From assembly GCA_017592665.1 (NCBI GenBank), contig JAGFNW010000010.1, positions 1 to 64,000 on the forward strand: a DNA stretch of 64,000 nt. The letters run 5' to 3'. Origin of the DNA: Streptosporangiaceae bacterium NEAU-GS5 (lineage in GTDB: Bacteria > Actinomycetota > Actinomycetes > Streptosporangiales > Streptosporangiaceae). The position numbers were made by a program, and so were the translations under genes. Below, in pieces: positions 25,246 through 32,882 of this stretch; the stretch's first letter is position 1, and each line of letters starts with the position of its first letter. Under the pieces are notes generated by a model. It was not told where the DNA came from. It made no database searches and was given only the letters and a program-made list of their open reading frames with translations.

Positions 25246-25852
25246 TCGGGTCGCGGGGTATTTCGGCTCGACGAAGAACATCGTCGGCTGCGTCCTCGCC
25301 CTGGTCGGGGTGGTGCTGACGTTCCTCGGCGTGGCCGGGCCCTATTGGCCGGTCGTGGTGGCCGGCCTGTACGGCGTGGGCGCGCTGCTGGCCCCGCCCG
25401 ACCGCGTCCGCCTGGTCGTCTCGCACGCCGAGGTGGAGACCCGGCAGCTGCGCGCCGACCTCGACGCCCTGGTGGCGAAGGTCACAGAGCCGCGGTTTCC
25501 GGCCGACGTGGTGACCAAGGTGAGCGGCCTCGCCGGCGTGCTGCGCGACATCCTCGCGCGCGCCGAGGCGCTCACCGCCTCGCCCGATCAGCTGCACGTG
25601 GTCTCCCAGGCCATCCGCGACTACCTGCCGACCAGCCTGGAGGCGTACGCCAACCTGCCGCGCGCCTACGCGCTGACCCGGCGCGGCGAGCGGGAGCGCA
25701 GCGCGCACGACGAGCTCATCTCCCAGCTCGACCTGCTGGACACCGGGCTCGGGAAGATCGCCGACGCCGTCTACCGCGGCGACGAGCAGGCCCTGGCCGA
25801 CCAGGGCCGCTTTCTCCGCGACCGCTTCGGCGGCTCCGCCCTCGATCTTTGA
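25232..25852 (+). CDS. XpaC-like two-TM helical protein (TelA cassette gene 4)
   Basis: GTG at 25232 follows AAGGAG and overlaps the VWA stop by 14 bp; 206 aa. Two hydrophobic helices (about 12-50) precede a charged helical region containing ADVVTKVSGLAGVLRDI and AIRDYLPTSLEAYANLPRAY. This layout, especially the Y-L-P-T-S-L element, recalls XpaC (Halogen_Hydrol family), which is coupled to TelA in Firmicutes operons. Homology to XpaC is my inference from layout and motif, not a search result. The protein ends FGGSALDL. Confidence 0.6.
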   Translation: MAISDRVAGYFGSTKNIVGCVLALVGVVLTFLGVAGPYWPVVVAGLYGVGALLAPPDRVRLVVSHAEVETRQLRADLDALVAKVTEPRFPADVVTKVSGLAGVLRDILARAEALTASPDQLHVVSQAIRDYLPTSLEAYANLPRAYALTRRGERERSAHDELISQLDLLDTGLGKIADAVYRGDEQALADQGRFLRDRFGGSALDL

Positions 25853-26011
25853 CGTCGCGACGGCGGAACCGGGTCTGTGATGAGACGGGCGGGCCGTGTA
25901 AAGTCCGACCACCGGGAAAACGAGAAGGTTTCCGCTGTGGATGGGAAACAGGCGCCCGATCTCCCGAGTTGGTTGATACTGACAGCCTAGAGGCACGCCG
26001 AAGGAGAGACA

Positions 26012-26221
26012 TTGAAGGACAACCTCGACCTCGCCACGAGCGCGCGCGAACTGGCCGACAGCGAGCAGCCAGGCACTCTCAACCATGCGGCGGCCACCTC
26101 CGTCGCGATCACCTGCGCCACCACGCGCAATCTCCAGCACGCCAGGCAGACGCTGGGCGGGGTGTCCCCGGCCTCTGTGCGTGACGCGGCGATCAACCTG
26201 CTGGATCGTCTCGCCGGTTGA
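26012..26221 (+). CDS. Small hypothetical protein, 69 aa
   Basis: TTG start with AAGGAGA at ideal spacing (26001-26007). The peptide is helical and hydrophilic (LDLATSARELADSEQPG ... LQHARQTLGG). No family is recognised. The good ribosome site and isolation between two transcription units support it being real; its function is unknown. Confidence 0.55.
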   Translation: MKDNLDLATSARELADSEQPGTLNHAAATSVAITCATTRNLQHARQTLGGVSPASVRDAAINLLDRLAG

Positions 26222-26343
26222 TTCCCGGCGGTCCGCCGGACGGGTTTCCCATGTGATCGGGCGGGCGGGGCAATCCGGCGTGCGCCGGGCGACGAACCAC
26301 GAGTGACCGTTCGTCATCTCGGGGCATCCTTTGGGAGATCGCC

Positions 26344-26751
26344 ATGGCCCGCACACGCGCCACGTCCGGCACCGCACTCACCAGCTCGCTCAACACTCTG
26401 CTCGGCTACGGCTTCGGCGCCGTCTACCTTCTCGTCGGCCTGGTCGGCTTCGCCGTGACCAGCGGCGTCGGGTTCGCCGCGCACGAGGGGCACGACTTCC
26501 TGTTCTTCGAGCTCAACCCGCTGCACAACATCATCCACATCGCCATCGGCGTGCTGCTGGCGGGCGCCGCCTACATCGGCCGCGCCTCGGCGGCGAACAC
26601 ACTGGTCGGCGCCGTCTACGCGGCCGTCGGCGTGGTCGGCCTGTTCCTGACCTCGAGCGACCTGAACATCCTCGCGCTCAACCACCCCGACAACTTCCTG
26701 CACCTCGCGACCGCCACGGTCCTGCTCGGCGTCGGACTGAGCCGCAAGTAA
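26344..26751 (+). CDS. DUF4383-type four-helix membrane protein
   Basis: ATG after TTGGGAG; 135 aa with four hydrophobic segments. It has the family pattern FFELNPLHNIIHIAIGVLLAG near 55-75 and LNHPDNFLHLATATVLLGVGL at the end. DUF4383 proteins are widespread in actinobacteria and their role is unknown. The gene converges on the PP2C gene. Confidence 0.88.
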   Translation: MARTRATSGTALTSSLNTLLGYGFGAVYLLVGLVGFAVTSGVGFAAHEGHDFLFFELNPLHNIIHIAIGVLLAGAAYIGRASAANTLVGAVYAAVGVVGLFLTSSDLNILALNHPDNFLHLATATVLLGVGLSRK

Positions 26752-26765
26752 CCGCGCTGCACGAC

Positions 26766-28763
26766 CTACCCCAGGGGAAGCTCGCACCAGACGGACTTGC
26801 CGGTCTCGGTGCGGCGCGAACCCCAGCGCTGGGAGAGGCGACGGACGATCTGCAGTCCCCGGCCGTGTTCGTCGTCCTCTCCCGCGTTCCTCGGCACCGG
26901 CAGCTCGCCCGAGGAGTCGAAGACCTCGCAGACGAGGACGCTGCCACGCAACAGGCGGAGCGTGATGGGCCCGGAGCCGTAGCGGATGGCGTTGGTGACC
27001 AGCTCGGAGACGATGAGCTGGACGAGAGGGGCGAGCGCGCCGAGGCCCCAGGCCTCGAGGGTCGCGCCGGCCTGGTCGCGGCCCCGCCGCACCGAGGCGG
27101 CCTCGGGCGACAGCTCCAGCGTCATCTTCTGGTCTTCCGCCAGCCGGCCGAGCCGCGCGATCAGCAGCGCGATGTCGTCGCGGTGCTGCTCGGTGTAGAC
27201 GCCCGACAGGGCGTTCTTGCACAGCTCTTCCAGGGTCAGGCTCTGGGCGTCGGCGCCGAACACCTCCGACAGGCGGCGCATGCCGTCGTCGATGTCCTGG
27301 CTGCGGTTCTCGACCAGGCCGTCGGTGTAAAGGACGAGCAGGCTGCCGTCCTCGATGGAGAAGGACCGGCTCTCGATGGGGCCGCCGCCGATGCCGAGCG
27401 GGGGCGCGGCCGGCACGTCGAGCACTTCGGCCGGGTGTCCGGGGCGGGCCAGCAGCGGCGGCAGATGGCCGGCCGAGGCGATCTCGCAGAGCCCCGTGAC
27501 GGTGTCGTAGACGGCGTAGGCGCAGGTGGCGAAGTGCGGCTCGCGTTCGCCGAGCGTGCGCATGAGCACGTCGAGCTGGTGCAGCGTCTCGCCCGGCGAC
27601 AGCTCCAGGTTGGCGAGGGTGTGCACGGCCGTGCGCAGACGGCCCATGGTGACCGCGGCGCGTACGCCGTGACCGGCCACGTCGCCGACGACCATGGCGA
27701 GCCGCCCGCCGGACAGCACGATCGTGTCGTACCAGTCGCCGCCGACCTCGACCAGGCGGCTCGCGGGCAGGTAGCGGTGCCGCACGTCGACGGTGGCGAG
27801 GGTCGGCAGACCGGTCGGCAGCAGGCTGCGCTGCAGCGCGAGGCCGGTGGCGCGTTCCCGGTTGTAGAGACGCGCGTTGTCGATGAAGATGGCGGCCCGG
27901 TTGGCGAACTCCATCCCGATCTCGACGTCGTACGCGTCGAACCTGCGCGCCCCCGGGAAGCGCACGCCGACGACGAAGCCCAGCGTGATGCCGGAGGTGA
28001 CGAGCGGGAGCAGGGTCATCGACGTGCCGCCGAGCAGGGCGGCGACGGGCCGCCGCCGCCACGCCTTGGCCAGCGCGTCGGCGCCGGCCGGCGACATGTA
28101 TTCGAGGACCGGCTGGCCGGTCGCCATGACCCGGGTGTACGGAGTGTCGGGCGGATAGACCAGGACCTCCCCCGTCGGGAAGGTGGAGAAGAAGGCCTCT
28201 TCGTTCTCGGTGGAGGCGACGGCCAGGCGGCGCAGCACGGACGCTCCGTCGGGGCGCCCGCCGGTCTCGTCGGCGGCGACCAGGCTCTCCAGGAGCAGCA
28301 GACCGGCGGCGCTGCAGTAGTGCGGGACGATCACGTCGACCAGTTCGTGGGCCAGCTGGTCGAGGTCGAGCAGGGCGCCGATCCTGGCGAGGCCCTCGTC
28401 GAACATCATCCGGCGCATGTGCCGCGGGTCGAGGAACCGCGCGCCGGGCGACAGCGCCACCCGGATGAGCACGAGCGCGGCCAGCTGGTCGCCGGCGGAG
28501 GAGACGGGCTGGACCGAGACCACGGCCTCGCCGCCGTTTTTCACCGTGAGCATGGCCGTCCGCTCCACTCCCGTGCGCACGGCGTCCACCAGGCCGGACA
28601 GGGACTCTCCCGCAACGACGTCGGTCAGCGACACGCCGAGCAGTTCCTCACCGGGACGGCCCAGCACTGCCGGGCCTCCCGGACCACAGTGGACCACGGT
28701 CAGGTCGCGATCGATGCCGAGGATGAGGGTGGTCCCCGATTCTTCGGTCATACGAGAAATCAT
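26766..28763 (-). CDS. PAS-GAF-PP2C phosphatase with C-terminal RsbW-like ATPase
   Basis: The 665-aa cytoplasmic regulator (start 28763, or MTEE at 28751) carries PAS (about 10-110), GAF (about 130-330, FANRAAIFIDNARLY at its exit helix) and SpoIIE-type PP2C (about 345-530). PP2C motifs are GGDWYD, VVGDVAGHG, YTDGLVENR and RDDIALL. A HATPase_c/RsbW domain follows (about 550-665: VSELVTNAIRYGSGP, GRGLQIVRRLS). Such proteins dephosphorylate anti-sigma-factor antagonists and may also phosphorylate them, controlling stress sigma factors. No anti-sigma antagonist is encoded next to it. Confidence 0.92.
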   Translation of the reverse strand: MISRMTEESGTTLILGIDRDLTVVHCGPGGPAVLGRPGEELLGVSLTDVVAGESLSGLVDAVRTGVERTAMLTVKNGGEAVVSVQPVSSAGDQLAALVLIRVALSPGARFLDPRHMRRMMFDEGLARIGALLDLDQLAHELVDVIVPHYCSAAGLLLLESLVAADETGGRPDGASVLRRLAVASTENEEAFFSTFPTGEVLVYPPDTPYTRVMATGQPVLEYMSPAGADALAKAWRRRPVAALLGGTSMTLLPLVTSGITLGFVVGVRFPGARRFDAYDVEIGMEFANRAAIFIDNARLYNRERATGLALQRSLLPTGLPTLATVDVRHRYLPASRLVEVGGDWYDTIVLSGGRLAMVVGDVAGHGVRAAVTMGRLRTAVHTLANLELSPGETLHQLDVLMRTLGEREPHFATCAYAVYDTVTGLCEIASAGHLPPLLARPGHPAEVLDVPAAPPLGIGGGPIESRSFSIEDGSLLVLYTDGLVENRSQDIDDGMRRLSEVFGADAQSLTLEELCKNALSGVYTEQHRDDIALLIARLGRLAEDQKMTLELSPEAASVRRGRDQAGATLEAWGLGALAPLVQLIVSELVTNAIRYGSGPITLRLLRGSVLVCEVFDSSGELPVPRNAGEDDEHGRGLQIVRRLSQRWGSRRTETGKSVWCELPLG

Positions 28764-28919
28764 GGAGCAATTGCCAGGACCATCGGGTGGAATTCTGCTA
28801 TCAGTCTTGACTCGGCCGTGGACCTAGAGGGTCATTACGATCGTTGCCGGTCTTGTGTCCCCCCGGACGGCCCGGAATTCTGTACAGTGCTAGTCGAAAA
28901 ACCGGGCTTTGATCACTAA

Positions 28920-31730
28920 ATGCCACCTGGGAGTGCCGGAGTGGACGATCTTACAAGCCCCCTGGTCGGCAGAGGCGCCGTTGTGGCCGCTTTCGACCGC
29001 GCGCTGGAATCGGCGCGCGGCGGCACGTTCCAGTCGATCGCCGTGTCCGGCGACCCAGGGGTTGGCAAGACCCGGCTGCTTGCCGAGCTGAGCGCGCGGG
29101 CCAAGCGGCTCGGCTTCGTCACGCTCTGGGGGCGTGCGGCGGAGCTGGAGATGGTGCTGCCCTTCGACGCGTTCATCGACGCGCTCGACGACCATCTCGA
29201 CTCGCGCGACGACCTGGCGGGCAAGCTCACCGAGGCGCAGGCGCGGCTGCTCGCCGGGGTGTTCCCCGCGCTCGGCGACCTGTCGCGGGAGCCGGCCGCC
29301 GAGGATCCGGCCGAGGGCTTCGAGGACATCAGCGGCCTGGCCCGCTACCGGCTGCACCGCGCGGTCCGCGCCCTGCTCCGGGTCCTGGCCGAGCCGCACG
29401 CCGGGCTGCTGCTGATCCTCGACGACGCGCACTGGGCCGACGACGCCACCGTCGACCTCATCGACCACCTGTGGCGGCACCACCCGGACGGGGCCGTGCT
29501 GGTGGCGCTCGCCTACCGCTCGGCCCAGGTGCCGGCGCGCCTTGCCGCTGTGGTGGCCGGCGACGAGATCCCGATCCGGCCCCTTTCCAAGGAGGAGTCG
29601 GACGCCTTCCTCGGAGATCGGGTGCAGAGCCAATCCAGGCGCGCCGAGCTTTATGACAAGAGCGGGGGCAACCCGTTCTATCTCGACGCGCTGGCCCGCA
29701 TGGGCGAGAACGCCGAGCTGCCGCTCACCGTCCGGGCCGCGCTCAAGGTGGAGCTCGGCAGCCTGTCGCCCGAGGCGCTGCTGGTCGCCCAGGCCGCCGC
29801 GACCACCGCCATCGACTTCGATCCGGCGCTTGTGGCCGTGGCCGGTCAGGTGGAGGAGGCCGAGGTGATCAAGGCCCTCGACGAGCTGACGGCGCGCGAC
29901 ATCGTGCGCAAGGCCGGGCCCCGCTTCAACTTCCGCCATCCCCTCGTACGGCAGGCGGCCTACGAGTCGGCGGCCGCCGGCTGGCTGCACGCGGCGCACG
30001 CCCGCATCGCGGCCAAACTGGCCGAGATGAAGGCGCCCGCCACCACCCAGGCCCACCACGTCGAGCGCTCGGCGGCCTTCGGCGACCGCGCCGCCATCGG
30101 CGTGCTGGTCGAGGCCGCGAAGGCCGTGGGCACCAACGCGCCCACCACCTCCGCGCACTGGCTCAAGGCGGCCCTGGATCTGCTGCCCGAGGAGCCGGAC
30201 GTGTCCACGCGGACCGGTCTGCTGCTCGACCTGGCCCGCCACCAGACGCTCGGCGGGCAGTTGGAAGAGGGCCGCGACACCGCCTACGAGCTGCTCGAGC
30301 TGCTCCCCCACGACGACCACGGCAGCCGGGCGCTCGCGGCCCGGTTCTGCGCGCTCATCGAGCGGCTGCTCGACCGGCCCGGCCAGGGCCGCAACGTGCT
30401 GCTGGCCGAGCTCCGCCAGCTGCCCGACCCGGTGCTGCCGGTGGCGCTGCCGCTCCGGCTGCGGCTGGTCGCCGAGAGCCTCATGCGCGGCGACCCGCGC
30501 GCCGCCCAGGCCGTGCTCGACTTCATGCCGGAGACCGACGACGTCGGCCTCGGCGCCGCGATCGCGGCGCTGCGGCCCATGGCCGCGTACGCGCTCTACA
30601 ACGTGGCCGACGCGCGCGACCACCTGGTCGAGGCCCGCCGCATGGTCGAAGGCGCCACCGACCTCGAGATGCTGGCCTGGATGGACACGATCGCCTGGCT
30701 GTGCTGGGCCGAGATGTGGCTGGGCGAGCACTCGAGCGCGCTGCACCGCTTCGAGTGGGCGGTCGCCCGGACCCGGGCCACGGGGCAGACGTTCATCGTC
30801 ACCACCCTGCTGGCCGGGCTGGCCCGGGCCTACCGGGAGGTGGGACGGCTGGCCGAGGCCGAGGTCGCGGCCGAGGAGTCGGCCGAGGTGGCCCGGCTGC
30901 TCAAATCCGGCTACGCGCGGGTCATCTCCTCCTCCCAGCAGAGCCTGGTGGCGACGGCGACCGGCGACCTCGACACCGCCGTCAGGCTTGCCGGCAAGGC
31001 CGTCAACTCGGGCGCGTCCAGCACCGAGTGGCCGGGCGCGCAGGCCCGTTTCGCGTACGCCACGGCGCTGGCGGCCGCGGGGCGGCAGGCGGAGCTGGCC
31101 CAGGTGCTCACCCTCGTCGAGGACGACATCGCGACGTGGCGGCTGGATCAGTTCAGCTACCTGTCGTTATGCGTGACCATGGCGATCGCCGAGGGCACCC
31201 GGCACTGGGCCGACCGGGCCGATGAGATGGTCCACCCCGAGGTGCCCTTCAACGCCGGCCTGGCCCGGCTGGCCCGCGCCCACGTGGTGGAGGGCCCCGC
31301 GGCGGCCGAGGCGGCCCTGGAAGCGTACGAGATCCTGGCCGCGGCCGGGCTGCGGCTGGACGCCGGGCGTGCCATGCTGCGGGCCGCGATGTGCGGCGAC
31401 AGGAGCGAGGCGCTGGCCCGGCTGCAGGCCGCCCACACGATCTTCGAGGAGTGCGGCGCGCACGGCCTGCTCGAGCTGACGATCCAGCAGGAGCGCCGGC
31501 ACGGCAGCAGGGTCACCACGGCGGCACGCGGGCGGGGGTTGCACGGCCTGACGGCGCGCGAGCTGGAGATCGCCCGGCTGGTCGCCACGGGCCTGACCAA
31601 TCAGAAGATCGCCGACCGGCTGCACGTGAGCGTCCGGACGATCGAGACCCATCTGTCACGCGCGTTCGAGAAACTCGGGGTGAACACCCGCACCGGATTG
31701 GTGAACGCGCTGAACCAATTGGGAATGTAA
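28920..31730 (+). CDS. Large ATP-binding LuxR regulator (LAL family)
   Basis: 936 aa. Walker A GDPGVGKT spans 44-51 and Walker B is LLLILDDAHWADD near 165. A long TPR-like helical region follows (about 350-850) and a C-terminal LuxR HTH (about 870-936) with LTARELEIARLVATGLTN and VSVRTIETHLSRAFEKLG. LAL proteins are ligand- and ATP-responsive activators often controlling secondary metabolism or sugar use. The ATG at 28920 has no clear ribosome site; GTG at 28941 has GGGAG 8 nt upstream and may be the true start. It is divergent from the PP2C gene and upstream of a hydrolase-GMC pair it may control. Confidence 0.92.
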   Translation: MPPGSAGVDDLTSPLVGRGAVVAAFDRALESARGGTFQSIAVSGDPGVGKTRLLAELSARAKRLGFVTLWGRAAELEMVLPFDAFIDALDDHLDSRDDLAGKLTEAQARLLAGVFPALGDLSREPAAEDPAEGFEDISGLARYRLHRAVRALLRVLAEPHAGLLLILDDAHWADDATVDLIDHLWRHHPDGAVLVALAYRSAQVPARLAAVVAGDEIPIRPLSKEESDAFLGDRVQSQSRRAELYDKSGGNPFYLDALARMGENAELPLTVRAALKVELGSLSPEALLVAQAAATTAIDFDPALVAVAGQVEEAEVIKALDELTARDIVRKAGPRFNFRHPLVRQAAYESAAAGWLHAAHARIAAKLAEMKAPATTQAHHVERSAAFGDRAAIGVLVEAAKAVGTNAPTTSAHWLKAALDLLPEEPDVSTRTGLLLDLARHQTLGGQLEEGRDTAYELLELLPHDDHGSRALAARFCALIERLLDRPGQGRNVLLAELRQLPDPVLPVALPLRLRLVAESLMRGDPRAAQAVLDFMPETDDVGLGAAIAALRPMAAYALYNVADARDHLVEARRMVEGATDLEMLAWMDTIAWLCWAEMWLGEHSSALHRFEWAVARTRATGQTFIVTTLLAGLARAYREVGRLAEAEVAAEESAEVARLLKSGYARVISSSQQSLVATATGDLDTAVRLAGKAVNSGASSTEWPGAQARFAYATALAAAGRQAELAQVLTLVEDDIATWRLDQFSYLSLCVTMAIAEGTRHWADRADEMVHPEVPFNAGLARLARAHVVEGPAAAEAALEAYEILAAAGLRLDAGRAMLRAAMCGDRSEALARLQAAHTIFEECGAHGLLELTIQQERRHGSRVTTAARGRGLHGLTARELEIARLVATGLTNQKIADRLHVSVRTIETHLSRAFEKLGVNTRTGLVNALNQLGM

Positions 31731-31751
31731 GGGTTTTCCACGATACCGACG

Positions 31752-32882
31752 TTGCGCCTGGTCCGGGATCGTATTCGTGTGGGAATCGCACGATTCACGT
31801 ATGACGGCGTCAGCGACGCCGCGATCACGCAGCATCCGTTCCCCTCGGGGGATGGGCTCGGCCTGGCGCTTACCCGTTTCCACCGGGCCGACTGCGACGA
31901 TGTGGTGCTCTTGTTGCACGGTCTGCCCGCCTCGACAGACATGTTCATCATGCCCGAGCACCGCAATCTGGTGAGCGTGCTGCTCGACGAGGGGTTCACC
32001 GACGTCTGGTCGCTGGACTTCCGGATGAGCAACCGATTCCCATACGACACCGAGACCCACAGGTACACGCTCGACGACATCGCGGTCCATGACCATCCGG
32101 CAGCGCTGCGCGAGCTCCGACGCCACATCGGGGGTAGGCGGCGGATCCACGTCGTCGCGCAGTGCCTGGGCTCGGTGTCGTTCATGATGAGCCTGGCCGC
32201 CGGGCTCTCGGCCGACGTGGCCAGCGTGACGTCCAACAGCGTCGCGCTCGTCACCCGGGTGCCCGAGTGGTCGAAATGGAAGCTCGCACTGGGGCCGAAC
32301 TTCTTCGACTACGTCGTGGGAGTGTCGTTCCTCGACTCGCGGTTCGGGGACGCGCCCATCGGGACCCGCGGCTGGCTCATCTCCCGCGCCGTGTCGCTGT
32401 TCCATCCCGAGTGCGACGACCACGCCTGCCACATGATCAGCTTCATGTGGGGGGCCGGCCGTCCGGGCCTCTGGTCGCACCAGAACCTCGCGCCGGAGAC
32501 CCACGCTCGGGTGGCCGACCTGTTCGGCGCCAACGGCCTGCACTACTACCGGCACATGCGGCGGATGGTCGGTGCGGGCCACGCCGTGCCGTACGACCGG
32601 AAGTATCCGCAGCTGCCGCGCGACTACCTGGCGGAGGCCGGAAAGATCACCACACCGGTGCTGTTCCTCACGGGCGACCGCAACCACGTGTTCACCGACT
32701 CCAACATCGTCTGCCACGACGTCATGTCGGAGGCCCAGCCGGGCCTTCACGAGCTGGCCGTCCTGCCCGGCTACGGGCACGTCGATCCGATCATCGGTAA
32801 GAACGCGCACCGCGACGTGTTCCCCCGGATCGTCGACTTCCTACGAAGGCACTCAGATGGAAGCGCAGATGGAGCACGTTGA
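31752..32882 (+). CDS. Alpha/beta hydrolase with a Cys nucleophile elbow
   Basis: 376 aa from TTG 31752; GTG at 31779 is an alternative start, and neither has a good ribosome site. The oxyanion region is LLHGLPAS (about 55-61). The nucleophile elbow reads VVAQCLGS with C138 in place of Ser. A probable acid is in LTGDRNHVF and the His in PGYGHVDP. The Cys-Asp-His arrangement resembles PHA synthases and dienelactone hydrolases rather than Ser lipases. The gene overlaps the next GMC gene by 26 bp; in some bacteria similar modules are fused to cholesterol-oxidase-like proteins, so a joint lipid substrate is plausible. Confidence 0.8.
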   Translation: MRLVRDRIRVGIARFTYDGVSDAAITQHPFPSGDGLGLALTRFHRADCDDVVLLLHGLPASTDMFIMPEHRNLVSVLLDEGFTDVWSLDFRMSNRFPYDTETHRYTLDDIAVHDHPAALRELRRHIGGRRRIHVVAQCLGSVSFMMSLAAGLSADVASVTSNSVALVTRVPEWSKWKLALGPNFFDYVVGVSFLDSRFGDAPIGTRGWLISRAVSLFHPECDDHACHMISFMWGAGRPGLWSHQNLAPETHARVADLFGANGLHYYRHMRRMVGAGHAVPYDRKYPQLPRDYLAEAGKITTPVLFLTGDRNHVFTDSNIVCHDVMSEAQPGLHELAVLPGYGHVDPIIGKNAHRDVFPRIVDFLRRHSDGSADGAR

